Shown: positions 22,243-31,799 of the stretch, piece by piece
Layout: each line of letters starts with the position of its first letter
Numbering within the stretch: the stretch's first letter is position 1
Assembly (NCBI GenBank): GCA_021613535.1
Contig: CP075497.1
Location: forward strand, 1,736,001-1,800,000
Source: Adineta vaga
Lineage: Eukaryota > Rotifera
Direction of reading: 5' to 3'
DNA length: 64,000 bases
Program-made: the position numbers and the translations under genes
Notes under the pieces: model-generated
What the model was told of the DNA's origin: nothing
Databases searched by the model: none
What the model saw: only the letters and a program-made list of their open reading frames with translations

Positions 22243-22943
22243 TTGAAAATTATTTTGAATTTCTCATTTGTTTTTCTTGTGTATAATCACTGATTTTGAT
22301 TTCTTTTAATTTAATCTTTAATGAAAATAAACACATAAAAATGAACATATTTATATCTTAATCAACAAAGAAAAGAATATCAAATCTCAATGGACAAAAA
22401 CTAACTAACTGACATAAAATTACAATGAGCAATTGCTCATTTATTCCTTCTCTTAGTCACGTCACTGGTAATAATGAATAGTTTATAAACTGCGAAAGAA
22501 AATGATTCCTAATAGATCATTTAATCATTTTCATTTACAACTTTTTCTCTTTTTCTTTGCTTTGTTTATTAGAAAACTGCGATATTTGTTAGAATGAGTC
22601 GAACCAAGAAAACTTTCCTAGAAGGATTTACCGTCGAAGACTTTTTATATTTACGGAAGTAAGTCGAATGCCAAGATGCACTTTAACGATTAGATGATAG
22701 GCATTGATGAAATTTTTTAATAGAAGTGCGTTTTTCTAATTAGTTATAAGATGATAATCATGATAAATACTTATTTAACATATGAACATCACTCTAGAAT
22801 AGTTTTTCTTGAAAAAAAAAGGATTCTAAAATAACATATGAAAGTTTTTAAAGAGTCACATAATGGTTCAGCATATTCAAAAGTTTCACGTTAAATAAAG
22901 AAACCTCCCTCTTTCTAATTTGATTCTTTAGATATATTTTCCA
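22243..22943. other. Upstream region of GPCR A1
   Basis: About 700 nt, no gene. Part of it (about 22440-22620) has a diverged counterpart upstream of GPCR A2 (about 24240-24590), for example TTTGTTAGAATGA at 22577 and 24550, so the tandem duplication reached beyond the coding region. A possible trans-splice or intron acceptor (TTCTTTAG) lies 12 nt before the start codon at 22944. Confidence 0.5.
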
Positions 22944-23945
22944 ATGGATTTATCAACTATTTCTCTGTTATTAAATACCTATTTGATTCCATTGATAGTT
23001 CTCTTTGGTACCATTGGAAATATACTTAGTATTCTTATCTTTACTCGTCCTTCTCTTCGACGTTCATGTTCAATTTATTTCCTAGCTAGCTCAATTAATG
23101 GTCTTGCTATTCTTTTATTTGCTGCAATACTACGTTGGTTATCTGATGGTTTTCTCGGTATAAATCCCACAACAACTTCTCTTATATTTTGTCGCTTGCG
23201 TTTATATTCTGGTTTTGTTATTTATAATATCGCTTCTTCTCTTACCGCGTGTATAACAATTGATCGCTATTGTTCAAGTTGTCCGAATGCAATTATTCGT
23301 CGATTTAGTTCGCGGATAAATCTTGCTTATATTGTCGTATTAACAGTTATCCTCATTACATCACTTGCTTATAGTCACATGCTATTTAAAGTTACTATTA
23401 TTAATTTCATATGTCGACTTGAACCGGGATTTTATGCTCAGTTTTTGCCTTTTTTCACAACTGGATATTATTTTTGTCCTATTATCTTAATTCTTGTCTT
23501 TGGACTTGGTACAATTTATAATATTCGTTCACAACGTCGAAGAATTCAACCAATAACCATGTTAGAAAGACGAACCCTCCGAGGTGATACTCAGTTATTA
23601 CTCTTATTATTAGTACATGTTATCTGTTATATATCACTTGCTTTACCTTATCATATATCGTTGGTTTTCGGAGCAATTTATCCAACATTAACTGTAACTG
23701 AAACATTTCGATTTGCACAAAATTTAACTCTTGCTGCATTAAATCTTAGTCAAGCGGTAAATTAAGAGATTTCGATTTGTTTCAATCCGAATTTCTCTTC
23801 TTTTATATTTCAGATTAATTTTTATGTATTCACATTAACAGCAAGTTTATATCGAAAAGAACTTGTTAAACTTCTTCAAAGAATGAAAACAAAATATTGG
23901 ACAAATCCAAAGAATCAACGTTTTCCTAATGGAATAACACTTTAA
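22944..23945 (+). CDS. Rhodopsin-like GPCR, tandem copy A1
   Basis: Seven-TM receptor. Exons 22944-23756 and 23814-23945; the single short intron splits TM7. TM1 carries GTIGNILSILIF with the conserved Asn, TM3 ends in TIDRYCSS (DRY box intact), ICL3 is basic (RSQRRRIQPITMLERRTL), and TM7 reads INFYVFTLTASLYRKEL, where NPxxY is replaced by NFYVF. The N-terminus is very short, with no signal peptide or glycosylation site. It belongs to a group of rotifer-expanded orphan receptors resembling neuropeptide/FMRFamide-type receptors; ligand unknown. A paralogue in the same orientation lies about 1 kb downstream. Confidence 0.85.
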
Positions 23946-24928
23946 ATTTACCTGTGAATTCATTTTTTGTTTGGGATTAATAAAGATCTGTTACGAAATG
24001 AATATCAAATTCTTTCAATTGATGTGTTTTGATGAAGAAGATTTTCAGCCCAGATCCTTCTCGAGTTAAAATATGCTATGTACATAGTTCAGTTGCGATG
24101 CAAGTCTGTTTGTAACGAGGAGCTCTCTGTAAGTTGGGGTGGAGTATCAATATTGGCAAATACAGTCGATCGTCTCTGTAGCCGTACAAGTCTACGTGCA
24201 TCTGTCTATGTAAGCAATGAAGAAAAGAAACACTAAAACAGTACCGTCTCATTCCTTCCTTGCCTACGGTACTCCACATATTGAATAGTTTAAACTGTGT
24301 GAAGGAGACTTCACATTTCTGTGTCATATATCGCTTAGTCATCTTCCTAAATATTATTGACTTCTTTTTGATTGTTAAAAACTGTGATTTTTGCAAGATT
24401 TATTTGAATATCAATCATATTCTATCGAAATACTTTGTATTTATGTAGGAAAAACATTCTTTCTGTCTGTTATCATTTGGTACTCAGTACGTTCACTGCT
24501 CAAAGACAAACTCGCACCTGATTAACTTATTCTTATATTACTACCGGATGTTTGTTAGAATGAATTAAATCAAGGGATATTTTCTATAAGAGCTTAATAC
24601 GAAAACCGGAATCTGCACTACGTTTCGAGACTTTTCATGTTGATAAGAAAAAATGAGAGGATAAAGTAAAGACAATAGTCTACATTCAAAAGAGGTTTAT
24701 AATTTCTTTTGAATATTTGTTCAATTCTGGAAATTAAATTCTTTGATAGAAAAGAGTTCTTTTATTTATAGATAAGAAGATGAACATGGTAAATATTCTT
24801 ATTTATTTTTCAAACAGGAACATTGTTAGAAAATATATTTTATCAGAAGGAACGTTCTAAACCGTATCAAAAGAGTTTGTGAAGAGTATCACAATAACTG
24901 TGTTTGAATTCTTTTGAAATATTTTCCA
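23946..24928. other. Spacer between GPCR A1 and A2
   Basis: About 980 nt; AATAAA-type signal near 23977. It contains the diverged upstream half of the duplicated unit. Open frames here (for example minus 24076-24396) show no protein-like features. Confidence 0.5.
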
Positions 24929-25923
24929 ATGGATTTATCGACTGTTTCTCGGTTATTAAATACCTATTTGATTCCATTGATAGTTCTCTTTGGTGTCATT
25001 GGAAATATTCTTAGTATTCTTATCTTTACTCGTCCTTCTCTTCGACGTTCATGTTCAATTTATTTCTTAGTAGGCTCAATCAATGGTCTTATTATTCTTT
25101 TATTTGGCGGAATAACACGTTGGTTATCTGATGGTTTTCTCGGTATAAATCCTACAACAAATTCACTTGTATATTGCCGTTTTCGTTCTTATTTTGTTTA
25201 TGTTATTTACAATATTGCTCCTTATTTAACCGCATGTATAACAATTGATCGCTATTGTTCAAGTTGTTCGAATGCAAATATTCGTCGTTTTAGTTCTCGT
25301 ATAAGTCTTGCTTATCTAATTGTATCATTAATTATTTTAATTACATCCATCGCTTATATTCATATGGTATTTCGGTTTACTATTGTTAATTCAGTCTGTC
25401 GACCTGAACCGGGATTTTACGCGGAATTCTTTCCTTTTTTTACAACAGGGTATTATTTCTTTGCAATTATTCTGATTCTTATCTTTGGACTTGGTACAAG
25501 TTATAATATTCGTTCACAACGTCGAAGAATTCAACCAATAACCATGTTAGAAAAACGAACTCTCCGAGGTGATACTCAATTATTACTCTTATTATTAGTA
25601 CATGTTATCTGTTATATATCACTTGCTTTACCTTATCATATATCATTGGTTTTCGGAACAATTTATCCAACATTAACTGTAAATATAACATTTCGATTTG
25701 TTCAAAATATAACTGTTATTACATTAAATCTTAGTCAAGCGGTAAGTTAAGAGATTTGAATTTATTGAATAAATATTTCTTTTCGCTTTAGATTAATTTT
25801 TATGTATTCACATTAACAGCAAGTTTATATCGAAAAGAACTTGTTAAACTTCTTCAACGAATGAAAACAAAACATTGGACGAAACAAACGATGGGACATT
25901 TTGCGAATACAACAGTACATTAA
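24929..25923 (+). CDS. Rhodopsin-like GPCR, tandem copy A2
   Basis: Paralogue of A1 with the same intron position: exons 24929-25741 and 25792-25923. The sequences are near-identical through TM1, ICL3 and TM6 but differ in TM2-TM5 and the extracellular loops (for example IITSIAYIHMVFRFTIVNSV versus the A1 version), the pattern expected if ligand contacts diverge while G-protein contacts are conserved. DRY box intact; TM7 has INFYVFTL in place of NPxxY. An ATG five codons upstream (24914) is in frame, but A1 lacks it, so I prefer 24929. C-terminal tails differ (A1 ...PNGITL; A2 ...FANTTVH). Confidence 0.85.
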
Positions 25924-26308
25924 ATTTCTCTGTAAATTCATTTGTTGTTCGCAGTTAATAAAAAATCTAGGATTCAATGAATATCAAATGCTTTCATTAG
26001 ACTCGTCGTGAAATTAAAGTACATCTGATCAGATTAATTTTAGATTTGCACTTCCGTTTCCTTTCCACTGTTTGATCTGAAGGATGGTTTTCAAAAGAAT
26101 ACTGATGAAAGATTTTTTTCAGCGTCACATAGTTCATTCACGATGATAGCCTGTCGGTAGGAAAGGATGAGGAGTCAAGAATTCCTCGATTCAAAACTTA
26201 CGGCAATGATCTTTCTTCAAGAAAAAGATCTAGAGGATTAGTTTATTAGCGTATTTCAAAAATACAATTTTTTTTCTTTCGAGATTAAGAAGAAAACAAA
26301 AAGAAAGT
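25924..26308. other. Intergenic, convergent genes
   Basis: 385 nt between the GPCR A2 stop and the stop of the minus-strand coiled-coil gene. Nothing recognised apart from A/T-rich 3' sequences. Confidence 0.5.
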
Positions 26309-26779
26309 TTAATGTTGTTGTGATGAAGCACCAAGACTTCCGAAAAGTCCAACACGTTCTCGACTATTTGACCTTGGAGGACGAATGATATTATCATAAT
26401 TAATGTCTGGTTGATGTGCTGGTAGATCTTCTGAATGTGATTTTTTTACACGAAGATGCAATTTATGTCCTTCGAGTATACTATATGGAGTTGCTTCTCG
26501 TTGTTTTTCTGCTGTTATTCCTTTTACTGCATCCTGTAAAGTCACAATTTGATTTTCAAGTTCTTTGATATGTAAACGTGATTTCATATCATGATCTCTT
26601 AAACGAATAATTTCATTTTCTAAATATTCAAATCGTTGACTAAGACATTGAATTGGTGTATGATCAATTGTTTGTTTTTTAGATAATTTCGATTTACATG
26701 ATCGACACATATCATTTGAATGATTATTGTCGGTTAAATTATCCATTGATGCTGTTTCGAGTAATGGAGTATAATTCAT
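26309..26779 (-). CDS. Coiled-coil protein of unknown function
   Basis: 156 aa, single exon with its own ATG and stop. A CxxC pair near residue 25 (MCRSCKSK) is followed by a predicted coiled coil from about residue 48 to 92 (RFEYLENEIIRLRDHDMKSR then LHIKELENQIVTLQDAVKGI). The basic and serine-rich C-terminus contains RSNSRERVGLFGSLG. No TM segment or signal peptide. I do not recognise the family. Coding quality (leucine heptads, ordered composition, clean ends) supports a real gene. Confidence 0.6.
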   Translation of the reverse strand: MNYTPLLETASMDNLTDNNHSNDMCRSCKSKLSKKQTIDHTPIQCLSQRFEYLENEIIRLRDHDMKSRLHIKELENQIVTLQDAVKGITAEKQREATPYSILEGHKLHLRVKKSHSEDLPAHQPDINYDNIIRPPRSNSRERVGLFGSLGASSQQH

Positions 26780-27340
26780 TGGGTATAAAATGTTTGGAAA
26801 GAGAGAAGTATTTGTATTTGATCAAATCGATTACCGTGTTTCAGTGAATATGAAACGAGAAAAATGAAGCAGAAAGTTTCTTTGCAAGGTAAACAAAATG
26901 TAATATGACGTCATTAATATCTGTTCTAAAAGGTTAAGAATCTTCTTTGAAGCGTATCCAATTGTTTAATTTGTTAGCGTAAATTATTTACTTGATTATG
27001 CTGCTCGCATTACAATGATTGGTCCATTAGTAAACTCATGAATATTTCCTTTTACGATAAAGATCTCATCTGGAGTCTAGAGAATCAGCAAAATTGTGAT
27101 TTGAAATCATTTATTCGATGAACAATAGGTAGGATATTGACTTCAAATAGTTATTAAATTAATGTTTACACTTTGAGATTTGCTTAACATCTATAATATC
27201 TTAATATAGGTGTTTGCATCTATGAGTAACAAATCTATCAGCAATTATGTTTGTAGGTGCTTTCCTAAACTCGATAATGTATGATAACTTTTTAGAGCAG
27301 GCGCTTTTTATTCTTTCTTTTTTTGCTTCGAAATAAATTC
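26780..27340. other. Divergent intergenic region
   Basis: 560 nt between the divergent coiled-coil gene (-) and the small membrane protein (+). No element recognised. Confidence 0.5.
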
Positions 27341-27709
27341 ATGGTAGAACCAGTAACAGTTATTGTTCTCGCTATTAATGTAATAAGTTTCATTAAATTT
27401 GGTATAGATTTAGTAAAAGGATGGTTTCGTAAAGAACCATCGCCAACAACAATTCCATCTCTATCTAAAATAACACATTCACCAACATTTATTCAATCTA
27501 ATCTGAATACTGAATATAAGTCAATTAAAAGTCGCGATTCAAGACGGAAAGAAAATCAATCAATATCAAGTGGCTTATCTCTTAGTATTATATTATTTCT
27601 TGGAATTCTTCTTGCAAGTATTGCTTATTTTATTCATCGAAAACGAAAACAAATTGATCAATCTGAAAGACGACGGAATTCTTTACCTAGTCCACCATCA
27701 TCACCTTAA
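27341..27709 (+). CDS. Small two-TM protein, unknown
   Basis: 122 aa from the ATG at 27341; an open frame extends 6 codons upstream without an ATG. The N-terminal hydrophobic segment is VTVIVLAINVISFIKFGIDL, followed by a polar Ser/Thr/Lys region, then a strong TM segment LSLSIILFLGILLASIAYFI and a basic tail HRKRKQ ending SLPSPPSSP. The family is not recognised; a single-exon membrane protein is plausible. The membrane glutaredoxin starts 129 nt downstream on the same strand. Confidence 0.55.
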   Translation: MVEPVTVIVLAINVISFIKFGIDLVKGWFRKEPSPTTIPSLSKITHSPTFIQSNLNTEYKSIKSRDSRRKENQSISSGLSLSIILFLGILLASIAYFIHRKRKQIDQSERRRNSLPSPPSSP

Positions 27710-27838
27710 ACATGTTTCTTCATCAATAGATGTCACTATTGACCAGTTTGTCCTTGTATATTTATGGATTGGTTCTAGTTCAAAAGAACCAGCTGCTAAA
27801 TTTCTATTTGGTTATAGATAGTATAGTATTATTTTTTT

Positions 27839-28315
27839 ATGCTTGATAAGCGCATGATGCGTGTAAAAGAATGTCTATGGTTAACTTTATTTTTTTGTAG
27901 TGCTTTTGTTGTTATTATTTATTTATCTCGTCGAAGTTCAACTCCAACTATGGGATCATTATTTTCATCAACTCCTCGATCATCCGATTCATCTGTTAGT
28001 AGTCATATTCAAGAATTAATTCACCAATATCCTGTGATGGTTTTTTCCAAATCTTATTGTCCGTATTCAAAACGAGCCAAAGATATTTTATCGAAATATA
28101 AATTAGGCAAAAATTATCATGTTTTAGAACTTGATCAATTATCATCGAAAGGAGACGATTATCAAAATGAACTTGGAAAATTGACAGGTGCAAGAACGGT
28201 ACCAAGAGTTTTTATTCAAGGAAAGTGTATTGGTGGTGGTGATGATACAAGTGCTTTAGACAAACGAGGAGAATTGGAAAGATTACTAAGGAATGCCAAT
28301 GCTATTGTTGATTGA
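27839..28315 (+). CDS. Membrane-anchored glutaredoxin (CPYS active site)
   Basis: 158 aa. N-terminal anchor at residues about 13-30 (LWLTLFFCSAFVVIIYLS), a Ser-rich stem, then a glutaredoxin domain: VMVFSKSYCPYSKRAKDILS with active site C-P-Y-S, the cis-Pro motif RTVPRVFIQG, and the glutathione-binding GGGDDTSALD. Only the N-terminal active-site Cys is present, so it should act in glutathione-dependent (monothiol) chemistry. Domain order and CPYS recall the Golgi-membrane glutaredoxins of yeast (Grx6/Grx7). Likely anchored in the secretory pathway with the catalytic domain in the lumen. Could start at the second or third Met (KRMMRVK). Confidence 0.88.
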   Translation: MLDKRMMRVKECLWLTLFFCSAFVVIIYLSRRSSTPTMGSLFSSTPRSSDSSVSSHIQELIHQYPVMVFSKSYCPYSKRAKDILSKYKLGKNYHVLELDQLSSKGDDYQNELGKLTGARTVPRVFIQGKCIGGGDDTSALDKRGELERLLRNANAIVD

Positions 28316-28657
28316 TACGTGAAACGATTTGCTTCTTATAGACTTTGTTGCTTTCTAAGACATTTTTGATTATATAAAAGACAAAAGAATGTGTATCATT
28401 TTGTTTCTTTTTTATATAAAAAAAAATATAAAGTTTGAGATGTCGCTAAAGACAGACATATTTGAAATAATCGTGTAAGTATTTCGAACTCTATTGTTTT
28501 TACGAATGAATTACTTGACCAACTGATTGGATGGCAATGTTCGTATTGAATTCGAGAAACGGTTATAAAGACTAACTATTCGACTTTAGTTACTACTATT
28601 TTTTTATCTACACGTGTATAAACACGTGATTGATTGACCTCATTACTTTTTTTCTAG
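28316..28657. other. Spacer before GlgC-like gene
   Basis: About 340 nt; no gene. It ends in TTTTTTTCTAG directly abutting the ATG at 28658, a strong 3' splice acceptor and hence either a 5' UTR intron end or a spliced-leader addition site. Confidence 0.5.
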
Positions 28658-30236
28658 ATGTCTCGTATTATGAATAAAGTTCGTTCCGGTTTGGAAACCG
28701 TTGGTTTAAAACCTCATAAACGTGACGATCATCCCAAAACTGATGAGTAATTCTTCGAAAAACTGTAATGAAATAAATTAAAATTTCTCTTTGTTTAGAT
28801 CAATTAAACACAAACGTAGTAAAGTTCTTGCATTGGTTTTAGCCGGTGGTGAAGGTGGTCGTCTCGATGTTCTCACAGAACAACGAGCAAAACCAGCTCT
28901 TCCATTTGGTGGAAGTCTTCGTTTAATTGATTTTGCTATGAGTAATTGCCGTCATTCACGTTTATCGGATGTTTGGCTTATCGAACAATATGAACTTCAT
29001 GAATTAAATGAACATTTAGCCAATGGACGTCCTTGGGATATGGATCGAACATATGGTGGTCTTCAAGTTTTACCCCCTTTTGAAATTCATGACAAAGACA
29101 AGAAGAAAGATGGTGGGAAAGATAAAGATAAAGGTAAAGATGGCGGAAAAGATGAAAATAAAGACAAGAAAAGTAAAGATGACAAAGAAGGAAGTAAGTC
29201 GATAGAAATGAAATAGGAAAATATATTTTTTTTCATCTTTTCGATAGATGGATCTGATCATGGTGGATTTGCTGAAGGCAATGCTGATGCTATTTATCGT
29301 CATCGTCGTTTATTAAGAAAATTTGAACCTGATCTTTTACTAGTTTTAAGTGCTGATCATATTTATAAACTTGACTTTCGTGATGTCATCGATTTTCATG
29401 AAGATCACAATGCTGATGTCACAATGGTAACAACAAAATTACCTGAAGGAGATACGGCAACACGTTTTGGTGTTGTTGAAGTTAGTGAAGATGGTCGTGT
29501 CGCTAATTTCGAATATAAACCAAAACAACCAAAGTCAGATTTAGTTACAGCTGAAGTCTTTGTTTATGATTTTCCAAAATTAATGGAAACACTAGATGAT
29601 TTAGCTGATGATGGTGAATTAAAAGATTATGGTGAAGGTTTATTACCCGAATTAGTTAAACAAGGTAATACTTGGGAATTTCGTCTAAATAGTTATTGGA
29701 GAGACGTTGGTATTCCTGAAAGTTACTGGAAAGCAAGTATGGATTTAATTTTCAAAAGACAGGAATTAAATCTCGATGATCCTGAATGGGCAATTCTCAC
29801 ACGTAGTACTGTAAGAATATCTTCATCGATTTGTCCTCTTTAAAAAACACACAGAAATTTCTTTTTTGAATTTTAGCAACGTTTACCAGCATTTATTTCT
29901 GAAACAGCTCGTTTCGACAATTGTCTTATATCACCCGGTTGTACTATTGCTGGAACAGTTATACGATCAGTTATTGGACCTGGTTGTGTTATTGAAGCAG
30001 GAGCTGTAGTTTGTGATTCAATTCTCTTCGATGAAGTTCACGTCGAAGCCGATGCGACAATTGAACGATCAATAATTGATGAAAAAGTTATTATTGGAAA
30101 GGGATCTTTCATTGGTGGAAGAACTGGAGTTGGAGAAAAGAAAGAATTAACAATGATTGGAAAGAAGATTAAAATTGCTCATCATACAACTGTTCCTCCT
30201 GGAGAAAAAATTAGTCCAGAAAAGCCGAAAGATTAA
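28658..30236 (+). CDS. GlgC-type glucose-1-phosphate adenylyltransferase (ADP-glucose pyrophosphorylase)
   Basis: Would make ADP-glucose from glucose-1-phosphate and ATP, the first committed step of bacterial glycogen and plant starch synthesis; animals normally use UDP-glucose. Exons 28658-28746, 28799-29193, 29248-29810, 29877-30236. Nucleotidyltransferase motifs are intact: [20 protein letters not shown] then PALPFGG and [32 protein letters not shown], and [15 protein letters not shown] near the end of the catalytic domain. The C-terminal left-handed beta-helix shows hexapeptide turns ([20 protein letters not shown]). Unusual: a Lys/Asp-rich insertion of about 35 residues ([20 protein letters not shown]) ends at an intron. 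The family suggests acquisition from bacteria or an alga, followed by gain of introns. Specificity for ATP is inferred from family. Confidence 0.88.
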
Positions 30237-30290
30237 ATTTTTAATATTGTTTTTTTTTGAAGTTTTATTTTATTCACGCAAATTAAAATA

Positions 30291-31697
30291 TCATTCCAAT
30301 ATATTCATCGATAGTTCACATAGAATTTCGTCGTCTCTGGCAAATGAATGTGGAATTAATATTTGTTCAAAGATTTCATTTGCCGTATGAGCCATTCCAC
30401 CTAATTTCGATTCGATTATATCTTGATTTATTTCAATTGGCCATGTTGTCCAACTTGTAATTGCTACGTGTGTATTCTCATCAACAATTGTTTGATTAAT
30501 TAAAAAATTTAGAACGTTTATTAAACTCAATTCTTGCATTTGATTTCGTGTAAGATTCGAATATTTGGATTTTGCATCAAGATTTAAAATAATTCGTGAT
30601 GAAAGAATTTCGGCGACACAATTATCATTTTCTACACATTGATCAACTAAATTAATTCCAAAGGAAATATTTAATTCATTTAATATTTGTTTATTTAGAC
30701 GAAGAACTTCTAATGAATAAGATGTTATATAAGTTAAATCCATATCCATATAAACAACTTCAGGACAAGTATTTTTCGAACAAAGTAATTGAATTAAATC
30801 TTTTAAATATTGACTATCATGATGACAAGGATTTGTAACATATCGATAAGCATAATCAAAATCTTGAGCATATGGATATTTTTCATAGAGAAGATCTAAA
30901 CAAAGTTCATCTCTCCATTCCCAACCTTCGATAACATTCCAATTGATTTGTATTTGTGGAATTTTTGTTGAATTAAATTTTCTATTCATTATTGAAATAT
31001 ATTTTAGATAATCATTCATTAAATTTTCGATACGATTCGAACCCGCTTGAGGACAAGGATCAACACGTGCGAAGTTTTTTCGATCATTCCAAGAAAGATT
31101 TGGATAAATCCATTGAATTGGATCACTTGTTCGATTGATTAATTTATCATAATCAAGATAGGAAACTAAATTTGGCATTCGTTCATCAAAATTTAATAGA
31201 TCAGGTGTATATGTATAACCATCTTTAGTAACAAACCAGCCGTTACCATTTGGATCTTGTCGATCAATTGGATTACAAATTTGAAATATTGTGCAAAAGA
31301 AATTTTCTGTCGTTGGTGATTGACCATAAAGTTCTAATAATGCTAATACATTTCCGTCATAACATTGAGTAAATGCAGGTAAAACAACAATGATTGGGAT
31401 ATTCATTTGACGAAAAGACATTAACATTTCATTGGTCATAAAACCAATTTCAGATGCTTGTAACAAGATTGAACCATTATTATTTCGTAAATGTGATTGA
31501 AGATTTGGCCATAAATTAAAATTAGAATAACTATTTTCATAATGACCATTGACTAATTCTCCTTTTGGTTTATACCAAACATTTGATGCTAATTGATTTG
31601 GACCGAAATCGAATTTACCTTTTCCAAATATCAATTCTATTTGAATAAAACTTATCCAAAGAAGATAACTAGTTCTCATATTTCTATTTTGTGTCAT
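30291..31697 (-). CDS. Secreted intronless protein, unknown (glycosidase-like TIM barrel possible)
   Basis: Up to 468 aa in one exon. Probable signal peptide in MRTSYLLWISFIQIELIFG (start at 31679 rather than 31697). Several N-glycosylation sequons, and cysteines spaced as in secreted proteins. Segments such as IPIIVVLPAFTQC, KIPQIQINWNVIEGWEWRDE and EVVYMDMDLTYI alternate hydrophobic strands with acidic residues, as in glycoside-hydrolase barrels, but I recognise no family signature. Convergent with the GlgC-like gene (about 55 nt between stops). Intronless in a genome of intron-rich genes, as is its neighbour, so retroposition or foreign origin are possible. Function not assigned. Confidence 0.7.
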   Translation of the reverse strand: MTQNRNMRTSYLLWISFIQIELIFGKGKFDFGPNQLASNVWYKPKGELVNGHYENSYSNFNLWPNLQSHLRNNNGSILLQASEIGFMTNEMLMSFRQMNIPIIVVLPAFTQCYDGNVLALLELYGQSPTTENFFCTIFQICNPIDRQDPNGNGWFVTKDGYTYTPDLLNFDERMPNLVSYLDYDKLINRTSDPIQWIYPNLSWNDRKNFARVDPCPQAGSNRIENLMNDYLKYISIMNRKFNSTKIPQIQINWNVIEGWEWRDELCLDLLYEKYPYAQDFDYAYRYVTNPCHHDSQYLKDLIQLLCSKNTCPEVVYMDMDLTYITSYSLEVLRLNKQILNELNISFGINLVDQCVENDNCVAEILSSRIILNLDAKSKYSNLTRNQMQELSLINVLNFLINQTIVDENTHVAITSWTTWPIEINQDIIESKLGGMAHTANEIFEQILIPHSFARDDEILCELSMNILE

Positions 31698-31799
31698 TTG
31701 ACTGAAAGATAAGGAAGATTTATTTACGAATGATAAATAAAAATGTTTTAAAATTCAAAGATTTTATTTCAAAGAAAAAAAACGATAAAAGAAAACATT

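Noticed and set aside
24076-24448. Frames on both strands between GPCR A1 and A2
   Set aside because: No conserved feature; the region is the diverged upstream part of the duplicated unit.
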